DNA from: Cylicocyclus nassatus
Taxonomy: Eukaryota > Nematoda > Chromadorea > Rhabditida > Strongylidae
NCBI GenBank assembly: GCA_958299035.1
Contig: CATQJL010000223.1
Location: forward strand, 46,364,162-46,428,161
Length of the DNA stretch: 64,000 bases
Reading direction: 5' to 3'
Positions 21,191 through 31,799 of the stretch are shown piece by piece. Position 1 is the stretch's first letter, and the number at the start of each line of letters is the position of its first letter. The notes under the pieces were generated by a model. The model was not told the origin of the DNA. It saw only the letters and a list, made by a program, of their open reading frames with translations, and ran no database searches. The translations under genes were made by a program, and so were the position numbers.

Positions 21191-21602
21191 ATAATAATGA
21201 TAACATGATATTTGTATCATATCCATAATTAGCATGTCAATTAACCCCTGTAGACAAAGTGTGAGCGAATTCTGAAGATTCAAGATACTAGGTTACCTAA
21301 ATGAAATGGTTAAATTCCAACATGGTTAACTTTGTTTCAGAGGTGAATTAGCTATCCGTTTTTGCACTCAAGACAAAGCACTACTCCTTCTTTGTCCACC
21401 TCAGGAATCCCGCTTCAAAAGACCTGCAAACTGTGGAATTAGAAGCCAACCAGAACCTCGTTTTCCCCATTTTTCGAATTTGATCGCTGTGCTTTCACCA
21501 AATATTACTCAGAGCTAAGAAGACGAATCAGGCTCCAAACAGTCCTATGGAATCTACAAGGTTTAGGCTATCGAACCGATAAAAATGTTTTGATATAGTT
21601 AA

Positions 21603-22128
21603 TGGGGTGCGGCACACCTCCTTAAAAGCTGCGCCTGCCGCAGCCTTTAAAGGCAGTGTCCGGGCAAAAACTTGATTTTGAGATTTTGTGCTTATACGGG
21701 CCTATTAGCCATGCTGAATCCGAAAATCCACATTGGAAAGCTCGAAAACGGCGAAAAAGGGCTCTAATACAGGAGGGAAATCAGCAGGTGGGCGGGGCTT
21801 TCCCCAGTGCGATTTCACGCTCCCAGCTCCCGGAGCGATTTTCTCGATTCCGCTAGCCGTCCTAACATCGCTACCGGCCACGTGCGAATGATTGACTTGA
21901 AACCGGAAGCGAGAAGGTAGCTCCGGAAGCCGGGAACGTGAATTCGCAGTGGGGAGGACCCCGCCCACCTGCTCATTTCCCTCCTGTGTTAGACCCGTTT
22001 TTCGCCATTTTTGCGCTTTACAATGTGCATTTTCGGATTCAGCGTAGCGAATAGGTCCGGGTAAGCAAAAAATCTCAAGATCGAGTTTTTGCCCGGACAC
22101 TGCCTTTAAGGGAGTGTGCCGCACCCCC
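21603..22128. mobile_element. Foldback element with TTAA duplication, containing an AGGCAGTG-ended fold
   Basis: TTAA stands at 21599-21602 and 22129-22132. Inside, ggggtgcggcacac and its inverse form the outer ends. Within that, a second pair of TTAA sites (21647-21650 and 22106-22109) brackets a 455-bp fold that begins aggcagtgtccgggcaaaa and ends with the inverse. The arms of the inner fold pair over roughly 190 bp with scattered mismatches. TTAA duplications are characteristic of piggyBac and Kolobok-type transposons. It is either one element with an extra hairpin in the left arm or one element nested in another. No transposase is present. Confidence 0.7.
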
Positions 22129-22132
22129 TTAA

Positions 22133-23870
22133 CTTGCCTTCAAAATCCAGAAAGCGCTCCATTGCTGGTATGAGTATTGAGCACATAGCTTCTTCTTGCT
22201 ACGCTGGAAATTTGGAGCCGAACGCCCCACCCATAAGAAAATTATGGCCCTTTCAATATGCCATTCAGATCAAAATCAGCCGTAAAATTACGTGTGATTG
22301 TAAAGTGCAGTCACAGAAAATCGGGCGTACAGCTCTCAGAAATCTGAAAACTCTCTAGAAAAAGCTGGTGTCCTACAGAATGTCACACTTTGAGGTCCAG
22401 AGGTTAAGAGGAGGAAGAAGGGGTCGTTTGAGGGCTTTCATGGGGGGGGGGGTGTTCTCGAAAGACTTGTGCCTGACCTCTTTCTCAACTCTGGTAATGC
22501 TAGCTTAGGTACTTGCTATGAACATACAAATTGAGCGATAGAAGAGCAGTTTTCGGCGATTTGTGGCACTCTGTCTATGATAACCTGTGAAGACAGTGCA
22601 ACTTTGTCGCGTATTGGAGGAAAGTGTTTTTATTTTTCTTGGAAGTTTACTAATTACTAATCTATGCTATTTAAGAGGGCAACAGCGGCATCCAATACTC
22701 GTCAAATCGTTAGAAACAGTACAACGAAAAGACAAGAGATTTTCGCATGTATATGAAAAAGAGTTTTGAGTGCATAAATAAACATTAAAACAAATGATGT
22801 ACAGCTGAAGGACCTTGTATAAATCTTGTTTGAGCTGATTTCGCACTATATAGCAGCTTCTTCTGCAGGAAGAAATTGTTTTTGCAAAAAAAAAATCTAC
22901 GCTGGAGCCTTTGAAAAGGACACTAGAAAACAAGTGATGACAACTGTATCAAGACAGAAAATCACAGCACAAAACGATGAAGACGATACGAAATGAAAAG
23001 ACGATTGAGAAAACATAACAACAGTTAGTTTTCTAATCCGACATTGGCTAAATAAGATCTTCTCCTGTGATCACATGTGGCACGGAACCTAGCCGGTGAA
23101 GTGAAAGCAGTCTTACGAAATGTCGAATCGAATATTGCGAAGCCCTCGGGAAACTTCCTTATGTTGAAGTTCTCAGAAGGAGGTTCTCGCGAACTTCTTA
23201 GCTTCGTTGCTCCTGACGTCAAAGTTTTCAGGAAATTCCCATTTTTGTGCCTCCATTCACCACTGTACTAAACGAAGCCCTCGGGAGGATGGGCAAAATC
23301 GCTTGTCCTTGGAAAGTTTCCATGAATTGTTCGAGAGGATAGACTCTGGATGAGAGAGAGGCTTAAATTTTGGGATAAACCGGATAAGTCAAATGAAATC
23401 ACTCCATACTCTCGTAATTCAGTCAGGCGCTGAGAAAGTTTTGGATATTTTATATTACTATACAAAAATTGCAGCTTTTCTACGTAAATAATATCAAAGT
23501 TTGTAACACACAGTTCTTGAACGATGGGCACTATTGGGTCCTTCACAATTAGCCCATGCGTATTTTTTCAACATTCGACTGACTGACACTAAGGGGGCTA
23601 TCAGCGGAAGAAATTCTTGAATCGTAGAGGCTTAGGGGACTCGAGTTGATTCCGAGGAATTTTGAGCACGGCGTTCTCCTACTTCGACTTTACAGAACCT
23701 CGTTGTACCAGGAAAGCATAATTCCTGCACCAAAATTTTTGAAAGCGCTTTTAAATGTGCTAGAGTTAAAAATTTCTTGAGGGCATATGGCAAAGATATA
23801 ACATTATCCAAAACGTAATTTTTGTAAACTGGAAAAAGGCCGACATCTGTGGCCGATTTATCAACGAACC
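22133..23870. other. No recognisable gene
   Basis: Contains a G run near 22441 and AT-rich sequence. The phrase cgaagccctcggga occurs twice (about 23140 and 23274). No supported coding exon. Confidence 0.3.
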
Positions 23871-23985
23871 CAGTGGGTTCCGGAACTCATTGGGTTCGCG
23901 AATCCAGTGGGTTCTATGGGTTCGCGAAAACACTGGGTAAGATCGGTATGCGCAAGTGCCTCGCTGGGTTCGCCAACCCCTGACG
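23871..23985. repeat. Cluster of TGGGTTC/GAACCCA palindromes, small
   Basis: Several copies of tgggttcNNgaaccca-like hairpins, some decayed (gtgggttccggaactcat, tgggttcgcgaatccagt), packed within about 110 bp. The same motif forms a larger cluster at 25861-26200. Confidence 0.6.
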
Positions 23986-24399
23986 TCACCAATGTGCATC
24001 TCTAGTCGGTATACTATTTTTCTCATCTCTCGACACACACGGATCGCGCTAAACTAAAAGTGCCAGCACGCTTGACACGCTTCAGGAACTCTTATGTTCG
24101 GATGAATGACATCAATCAATGTCTTTATTACTACAAGACTTGTATTTCCTTTATTCTGTTGTTCTTTTGCCGAGTAATCTCTCTGACCAGACATGACTGT
24201 CGCCTATAATATGTGTGAAAAGAGATGCAAAAAGAGGATTCTACGCATTTTTGTACAAACGATCTTTCCCGTTCAGCATTGTCTCTTACCTCATAAGGAA
24301 GATATCAGCCATATTTTTGGAGATCGCACGACATGCTGACATAAAGGAATCTGCTTATTGTTAGTTTGAAACGGTTGTTATGGTGCACGGAGTAGCTAA

Positions 24400-25068
24400 C
24401 AAGGGAAGCGTCTTTAGTCGAAGTGGCCTTTTCACATGACACCTATATCGCTTTGTAGAGCACCAAACGGATTCCAAATCCTCTTCCATATCTGCCAAGC
24501 GCCTGTGGAGGCCAAGTTATGGGCGTTTTTTAAGTCGAAAAACTGGACGCACAACTGGAACAAGGTCGTCCAAGACTGCTCAAATGATCAGGTGTTCATT
24601 ATCAGAGCACTTCATTTAATGAATACCTTCTGTATAATACCCTTATATTCAAAAGTGCTCTATTTGAACCCAAGAAATATCGTAATTTACATTGTTTTTA
24701 CATAGATTCTGCGTTCATTTTTTGTTCCAAAAAACACTCATAAGGCCCCAGACAGACTTCACGCGACTTAATCGTCGCTATCTAATCGCCAAGATTTCCA
24801 TTCATTTTCATTTCACATTAAAAAATTTCGGGCTGGAAAAGTATCACAACCAAATGCAAGTTGATCGGCATGGAATGATGTTGTAACAGTTGTCTCGTCG
24901 CGATTCAGTCGCGACAATCAAATCGCGTGAAGTCTGCCCGGGGCCTAACTCGGCGCCCAGGGGCGCTCGGCAGCTACAGAAAACAAATTCGGATTCAGCA
25001 TTTAATGCTCTTTAAAGCGGTGTAGGAATCATTTGGAGAGGTCAATTCGACTAAAGACGCTCAACTTG
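24400..25068. mobile_element. Foldback MITE, copy B, with TAA duplication
   Basis: Ends are inverted (caagggaagcgtctttagtcg and its near inverse ending at 25068). TAA flanks both sides (24397-24399 and 25069-25071). The arms pair for roughly 130 bp. A TAA duplication is typical of PIF/Harbinger-mobilised elements, and a decayed Harbinger transposase is present in this window (56451-58442). It carries no transposase of its own. Confidence 0.65.
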
Positions 25069-25071
25069 TAA

Positions 25072-25860
25072 GTTTTGATATGGATGTTTTTGCTATACAT
25101 AACAAATATATCTATGCCTTTACTTTCAAACTCCCTTTCACTCGGAATTTTCATCATCAGTGACAAGGTGCATATTAGCAGGAAGCGCTCAAGTTTTTGT
25201 TCATCTTTATTTCTTGTGCGTTGACGCCCGGATGGTAGGGGGAGTACGTTTTGCTTAGAACTGGAATGTGCAAAAGTATCATCGACAGACTAATCTCTAT
25301 GCAAACTAATTCGTGTACCATGATTACTTTGTTCCCTTTCCGTTGATTTTTACTCCACGAAATTGAAGAAACAAACGATTTTGATCTGAAACCGCTTTTT
25401 TTCTTATTTTTTGAAGCGTTTGTCTGCTGACTTGATCGGATTGGGCCAAAACTTTTTTTATTAGTTTGTGGAATAGATGAACATAGCAAATATGGACAAA
25501 TATAGGCACCAAACATATAAACAGGAATGCAAGAAGAGGGTCTGCTTCCTATATGATTCTCCTTCTGTAGTCGTAACAGTATTACCAAAATTCCAAGATA
25601 ACATGAGCGAACACTGACAAATGCTTAGGCTGCTCGAGTTCAACGCAAAATCCGTTAAAAAGCTTTTGTGACTTTTCAAAGACTGCCAAATCGTGACTGG
25701 CGTCAAGTTTGCTAGTCCTACATCTCAGTGGGATATCTTATCAATAAGAAAATTCCCACCAGTTAAAAGAATATGCAAAGTGTTACTGATGTACAAGTGT
25801 TCCTGGTAGTACCATCACTGTTTATATTATAAAAGTTCACAAAATGTTCAGCAGAAAGAC
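25072..25860. other. No recognisable gene
   Basis: Minus-strand ORFs here are AT-rich and lack motifs or convincing splice sites. Confidence 0.3.
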
Positions 25861-26200
25861 TGGGTTAGCTTGTAACCCACTGAGGAATTTGCACCATGCT
25901 TGGGTTCGCTAACCCAGTGCTCAGTGGGTTCCGAAACCCAACAGGGTTTGGTTGCTGTTGCTAGGTTGCTTGTTGGATGGTTACCCAACTGGGTTGCTTG
26001 TTTCGTGAATACCGGTATGCTCGCTCTTTGGGTTCGCGAACCCAGTGAGTCTCGTGAATACCGGTTGAGTGGCTTTTCGTGGGTTCCGGAACCCACTGGG
26101 TAGGCTTAATTCACTGGGTTCTGGAACCTACTAGCTTCGTGAATACCATTCCCGTGGGTTAAGCCTACCCAATGGGTTCTGGAACCCACTGGGTTCTTGA
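25861..26200. repeat. Main cluster of 16-18 bp TGGGTTC-NN-GAACCCA palindromes
   Basis: Perfect or near-perfect hairpins stand at 25861-25879, 25901-25916, 26029-26044, 26079-26096 (gtgggttccggaacccac, a perfect 18-bp palindrome) and about 26173-26188, with partial copies between. The interspersed phrase cgtgaatacc(g/a) recurs three times. A longer inverted pair, gtaggcttaa and ttaagcctac, encloses the last copies. Confidence 0.65.
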
Positions 26201-26255
26201 CGAAAACGGCCACTGCATTCATTTTTGGTCTTGGTTTTATGACACTTTCGACTAA

Positions 26256-26723
26256 CAAGGGAAGCTTGTTCAGTCGAAGTGGCCTTTTTAAATGATATGT
26301 GTGACATATTAGAGGGCATAAAACGCTGATTCCAAAACTGCCTTCCTTATCTGCAGATCGTTTATGAACGAGGAGCTATGAGCTTTTTGGAGCCGAAAAT
26401 TTAATATGCACTTTGGGTCAGATGAGTTGCTAAAATCTTAGTAGCCCTAAAATAATGCACCAAGTGTAATATATTTTTTATTTGAGAGTATTTTTCGAAT
26501 AAAGTGTTCTGATGATTACCACTGCTTCATTGAAAAGCTAGAAGAAGTATTATAGTTATTTTTGTCCTACTTTTACATTCAATTTATCGCTCCAATAGCG
26601 CTCATAACTCCTCGTCCATGAATGTTCTGCAGATAAGGAAGACAGATTTAGAGTAAGCATTTTATGTCCTTTGCTATGGTATACATCCATCTAAAAAGGT
26701 CATTCCGACTAAACGTGCACTCC
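26256..26723. mobile_element. Foldback MITE, copy C, with TAA duplication
   Basis: TAA at 26253-26255 and 26724-26726. The inverted arms include tcgaagtggcctttttaaatg, agagggcataaaacgctgattcc and ctgcagat on the left and their inverses on the right. Same family as copies A and B. Confidence 0.65.
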
Positions 26724-26831
26724 TAAGAGCAATTGGTAACGATTAAAGTTTCTATGTATACAGTTGTAGCGGTGGAATCCGGTCAAAATTGCGGGCGGGA
26801 TTTAGTTATAACTTCTTCTGAAACAAGTTTA

Positions 26832-27079
26832 TTTGGAATCTGCAAGAAGATTTGGCTTTAGCTTGATGAGACAAATCTTTTACATCATGCCCTTTTCCAT
26901 GTTGCATTGCATTGTATTGGCAGGTGTTATAAGATTATCACATCTATTGTCTACGAACAAACTTTGAAAATAACAGAGTAGTGTCATATGTCTACCGTAT
27001 CATCATGGACTACGGGCACGATGTATACCAAAAGATTCGTCTCATCAAGCTGAAGTCAAATTTTCTTGCAGATTCCAAA
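26832..27079. repeat. Inverted repeat with 50-bp arms
   Basis: The arms at 26832-26881 and 27030-27079 match inversely with few mismatches (ggaatctgcaagaa, agcttgatgagac). The spacer of about 150 bp holds no ORF. It is probably a short foldback element. From 27080 to 27782 no gene is supported. Confidence 0.6.
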
Positions 27080-27813
27080 TCCAATCAAATCCAGATTCCG
27101 ATTCCCCCCTTCCTTCCCCCAATAAGATGTTATACGATCAATTTGCACAATCACGATCTTGCTATAGGCAAAAAATCAACTTTTCTTGCACGAAAATGTA
27201 GGTCAAGTGTCTGTACAGCGCATTGCGGAAGATTTTGTGAGTGAAGATTGTAGCAGGCCTTTTTCTGGAAAGTTTTTATTAGTGAAAAGTGGAAAATGGG
27301 TCGTTTCAAACAGTCAACAATGGCTTCGAAATTGGTGTGTATAGGCGAGTTGGGAATAAGAACAAGGGATGTAATTATATGAGGAAATTTATTTGAGTTA
27401 AAAACGTACTCAACTTTTTTCTAGTTCAAGTTGCTATTGTCACACTAATTTCGAAAACATTTGATTCACATTATGTTTTTCCCTGCACATATTTTTTAGT
27501 TTACATTTTCATATTTTTACATAAGTCCGTTGTACATCCATGTTTGATAAGTGGTAACATTTTGATTCAAAAGTTCGTCTTCTCTTTGCTGCTATCCAAA
27601 ATAGCAAGAGGTCGGTATTAAGGAGGAATACACGCACGAATTGAACGCCCCAGGCGACCGCCGCGATCAAAGATGAAATCACAAAGTTTGAAGGCGGCAA
27701 AGGCGAAATCGTTTCTTGGCTGTCCATTCGGGCTAGGGTCAGGAGTTACGCCGTGCACGGTGGACGCTCGCACTCAGACTTTACGTTTTACAAAAACTTC
27801 TTCTTCTTCTTCT

Positions 27814-30015
27814 TTATCTTCGCCATTGTCCCGCGGGTGCAGGGTCGGCGGTGGTGCATTTTTGCTTCCATTTGACTCGATCAGCTGCTTCTTGTGGTTT
27901 GAGCTTTGCAATGTGCAGGTCGTTTCGAATGGTGTCCAACCAGCGTTGCTTCGGACGGCCACGTGGTCTCTTCCCCTGTGGATCTAGACGAAGTGCTGTT
28001 TTTGCTACTGTAATATCTTCACTTCGTAAAACGTGACCATACCATCTTAATCTGGCACCTCGCATCTTATCCGCGATAGGTGCAACTCCGAAAATGTGTC
28101 GTACATCATCGTTCGTGACGCAGTTTCTTCTCGTTAGGCCCAGTATCCATCTTATCATTCGCGTCTCCATCGTGCTCAGGATCTGCTCGTGTTTTCTGGT
28201 TGCTGGCCAACATTCGGCTCCATACAGTGCGACTGGCCTCACCACAGTCCGATACACTTTCGACTTGAGATACAACGGAATTCGTCGGTCGCAGAGTACT
28301 CCTGTTACTTGCCGCCATTTTAGCCACGCCGCGTTCGTCCTAGCACGAGCATCAGTGATCGTGTCGCAATCCGACGTCACTCGGGAGCCCAGGTATTTGA
28401 ACGTCGTGACCTTCTTCAGCGGCTGCCCATCGATGCTAATTGTGCCATCGGTTTGCTCTCCGCATTCCAGGTACTCGGTCTTTGCTACGTTCAGTCGTAG
28501 GCCATACTCCGCTAATCGTGTCTTCCATCTCACAGTCGCCTCTTCAAGCTCTTGTCTCGATCCGCTTGCTAGCTCGACGTCGTCTGCGTAAAGGAGCGTC
28601 CACGGATGTGGCAGCTGGATGTCCTTGGTCACCGTGTCCATGCACAGTATAAAGAGAAGCGGTGATAGAGCTGATCCTTGATGTACTCCGACTTGGATTG
28701 GGAATGGCTTTGACGTTCCCACTGCACAGCGTATGGCGCCCGTCGTGTTCGTATAGAGGAGTTTGATCCAGCGAACGTACTCTTCTGGGACGTCGTGTTG
28801 TCTCAGCGCATACCAGATCAGCCCGTGTGGTATCCGATCAAATGCCTTTTCTAAATCCAGGAATGCGAAATGAATCGGAATCCGTTTCTCCAAATGCCTT
28901 TCCATTAGCAATCGTACCGCGTGGATGGCGTTGATGGTGCCAGATCCTTTTACAAAGCCGCATTGATTCGGGGTGACCTCCACTATACTTCGAATGCGTG
29001 CGTCGATGACTCGTTCGAAGATCTTCATCGTGTGGCATAGCAGGCGTATTGGTCGATATGCTGAACAGTCGCTGACGTCACCCTTTTCCTTCCAGATAGG
29101 GACTGTGACACTCGTAGTCCAGATTCGCGGCAACTGTCCGTCTACGATAATGCGGTTAAAGAGCGATGTGAGATATGCCGCTCCACGCTGCCCCATCATC
29201 TTCCACAGGTATGCGTCGGGTCCCGGAGCTTTTCCGCTAGACATCTTCCTCAGTGCCTGCACAACTTCTGCCTCCTCGATCCGAGATACCGGTCCATATG
29301 TGGGGGCTCCTTGCGGTATTAACGGGTGCGTGAACTCCTCATTAAATAGCCCTTTGTAGTATTCACTCCACCGCTTGAGTATTGCCCTCGGCTTCGTCAG
29401 GAGGTTGCCCTCTGCGTCCTTAATGTGCATGACGTGGTCGATGTCCTGCTTCGCTCGATGTCGTGCAGCGGCCAGTCTGTAGACCTTGTTCGCTCCAGCA
29501 GGTCCTTCCAGCTCGTCGTAAAGTCTCTTGTAGTGAGCTTCCTTTGCTTCGGCTACCGCGTGCTTCGCCTTCGAGTTCTGTTCTCGATACCGACGGAGGT
29601 CTTCATTTGAGTGTGAGCGTTGCCAGGCTTTGAAAGCTTCTTTCTTCTCCTTGATCACTTGCTGGACTGACTCAGACCATCACCAGATCTGCTTGTCTAC
29701 AAACCGACGTCCTGGCTTGGTGGTTCCCAAAATTGTCTCGGCCCTCGATCGTATCTGCGAAGTAATCCGATTCCATTGCTCTTCAATCGACTCCTTATCA
29801 TCCGTCGACACCCTCAAATCGTTAAGAGCATCTCTGACTTGCTGGCGATGTTCGGGGAGCTTCCACCATTTGATCCTCTTTGTAGTCGTCCTTCTGGCTC
29901 GTGACCGCAAGTGGATGTTCAGTCGAAGATCCAATACAAGCAACCGGTGTTGTGGCGCAAATGCTTGTGTCGCCGTGGGTATAACCTTCGCGTTCATCAC
30001 CATGGCAAGTGGCAT
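27814..30015 (-). pseudogene. RTE reverse-transcriptase part with one internal stop
   Basis: From 29658 the frame is open for 614 codons. From 30015 to about 29680 the same frame is also open, interrupted only by one TGA at the codon after KQIW (near 29678), probably from a Trp codon. RT motifs in the 614-codon part: GKAPGPDA (142-149), FLDLEKAFDRIPHGL (266-280), GVHQGSALSPLLF (324-336) and the catalytic LLYADD (355-360). The C-terminal RWYGHVLR / RPRGRPKQRW region is typical of the clade. The stop codon TAA (27814-27816) is followed at once by the GAA-repeat tail. Confidence 0.85.
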
Positions 30016-30922
30016 CGGCGCAGCATCCAGTAGTCGATTTGAGTTGAGCGCTCTCCACTCGCGTACGTGATCAAATGTGACTCTCGCTTCTTGAAAAATG
30101 TATTCGCTATCGCCAAGTCGTGTGCTTCTGCTGCTTCCAGGATGCGTTCTCCATCTTCATTCCTCTGACCGTATCCGTTTCCACCATGGTATCGCTTGAA
30201 TCCATAGTGTTCGTGGCCAACGTGCCCATTGAGATCGCCTCCTACGAAGATGTAGTCTGCAGCGTCGAATGTCCTTAGCAGGATGTCGAAGTCCCTCCAA
30301 AACACGTCCTTCTCGGCTTCGGTACATGCGGCTTGCGGGGCATAACACGAGACTATTCGGAGCGTGGCATCATCTGCTTCGATCTTCATCGCCATCAATC
30401 TATCTGAGATGCGCGTCACTTCGGTCACTAATTCGCGGTATCTGCCGTTGACGATGATCGCGACTCCGTTCTGGCGGCTGCTATCTCCCGTGTAGTACAA
30501 GCGATATCCGTCGCCGATGTCCTTTGCCTGCCTCCCTTTCCATTTCGTTTCCTGTACACATGCGATGTCGACGTGTCGTTCCTTCAGCCTATCGCATAGC
30601 TCCCGACTGCGGCTCGTCAGCGTTCCTATATTGATCGTCGCTAGTCGGATTTCCTGGACTCGCTTCTTTGGCCTGCCTCGTCCGGGGGCAGGTAGCCCTA
30701 GCTCACTATTCGCGCCATGCGGGCAATGACGCGCGTCGCCTCCGGGGGACGCCCTAGCAGCTTGACAAAATTCCTTAATAGTCCGATGCATGTGACACGA
30801 CTGATTCGTACAGTCCCCGGCGCGTCGCTCCGCCTGGCGGAACAGTGCCCTCGTCGTTTGCCGGGGTTGCTCCCCGTTGCCAGCCGGCACCGCGGGGAGG
30901 TGACGATGGGACTTTGCCGGCC
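29997..30922 (-). pseudogene. RTE endonuclease part
   Basis: The open frame extends upstream to 31205, but the part beyond 30922 is host DNA, so only the element part is given. The apurinic-endonuclease-like domain begins at RLATINIGTLTSRSREL and continues through CVQETKW (catalytic Glu), YFxxGD-like IFVGGDLNGHVG, and the closing STQIDYW. Upstream is a Pro/Arg-rich stretch (LPAPGRGRPKKR) common in this family. The frame ends prematurely just after the STQIDYW motif because of a small indel near 30000. The reading continues in another frame toward the RT. It nicks target DNA to prime reverse transcription. Confidence 0.8.
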
Positions 30923-30989
30923 ACGTTTTACAAAAACTCTCCGATGATAAAGTGGCACCTCGCCAGGGTAGGTGGGTGAGAGGTGGCGG

Positions 30990-31400
30990 CATAATGGAGG
31001 AAAATGGACTTCCAAACCCCATTTTATTCGTTCGCGGTACAAACTGGTCGGAAACTACATTCGCTAGCGTCCCAAAAATTTTTATCTCATCGCAACCACG
31101 AGGCAAAGCGGTGTGATGAAAATGACTCAACCCTACCTGGTGTGATGAAAATGATTCAACCCTACCTGAGCTTTCGCTTACGAAACAATCATGCAAAAAG
31201 TCCATTTAGAATGGGGCAAAATGGGATTTACCTACATTTTAAATGGATTTGAAAGACCATTCTACTCCCAGCAGCAAGGTGAGCTGGAACAAAGCCCATT
31301 TTTGACCTTTTTGCACATTTTTGATTGCGATTTTTTGAGAATGTGTTTCTTAACCTATATTGAGGTGATAAAAGAGTGGAAAAAGTTTTGTGTCTTTTAT
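30990..31400. repeat. Dispersed repeat, copy 1 (second copy at 53608)
   Basis: Starts ataatggaggaaaatggact and matches 53608-53985 over about 380 bp in the same orientation with many substitutions. Shared landmarks are ccattttattcgttcgcg, gaggcaaagcgg, actcccagcagc and gattttttgag. This copy contains an internal tandem duplication of the gtgatgaaaatga(c/t)tcaaccctacct phrase. It encodes nothing recognisable. The RTE sits about 50 bp away. Confidence 0.65.
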
Positions 31401-31551
31401 GAAGTCTGAAATACATGTTTCTTTCTAAATTCATTTTGCAACTCGTCAAATCATCAACTAAAACTATATTTATGATTTGTATTTGAAAGTAAAAAAAGAT
31501 TTGCGTTTCAATATAATCACTCAGAATCTATCTTTTGACTAATCTCATAGA

Positions 31552-31795
31552 ACCAAACATCAAAGATGGCATTTCAAACGCGATTTTGAGTTTGGTCGCA
31601 AGAAATAATGAAGAGCCGCTAGCTGAAAAATTCTGTGAAAAGTTTCTTACTAGCAATAGTCTATACATTGAACTACTTAGAGATATAAACATCAATGTTG
31701 AAAGACAAAGAAGAGCTAAAGTAGAAGATTTGCGAAGTCATCTTTTGCAGACTTGTAGTTCTTCCGATTTAAAAAGCCTTTGGGTTGTAGTTTAG
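31552..31795 (+). CDS. Possible terminal exon, helical protein, unknown
   Basis: After an acceptor-like ctaatctcatag the frame is open to a TAG at 31793-31795. The translation (EPNIKDGISNAILSLVARNN, then ELLRDININVERQRRAK) is hydrophilic and helix-like with normal codon usage. I do not recognise it and cannot find the upstream exons. It could be a real 3' exon or a decayed copy. Confidence 0.35.
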
Positions 31796-31799
31796 TGCA

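Larger units (their letters stand above)
27799..30922 (-). mobile_element. RTE-clade non-LTR retrotransposon, full-length but broken
   Basis: A perfect 16-bp duplication, acgttttacaaaaact, stands at 27783-27798 and 30923-30938 and fixes both ends. The minus-strand 5' end begins GGCCGGCAAAGTCCC. The 3' end is a GAA-type microsatellite placed directly after the RT stop codon, with almost no 3' UTR. This is the usual RTE arrangement, and the 3.1-kb length is normal for RTE. Coding order is AP-type endonuclease then reverse transcriptase. One frameshift near 30000 and one in-frame TGA near 29670 disable it. Similar elements are abundant in hookworm-type nematodes (established knowledge). Confidence 0.9.

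Noticed and set aside
25861..26200. CRISPR-like array of palindromic repeats
   Set aside because: Repeats are short, unevenly spaced and decayed, with no cas genes, in a eukaryotic context.
31004..31205. N-terminal extension of the RTE endonuclease ORF
   Set aside because: Lies outside the target duplication, so it is host DNA that happens to be open.
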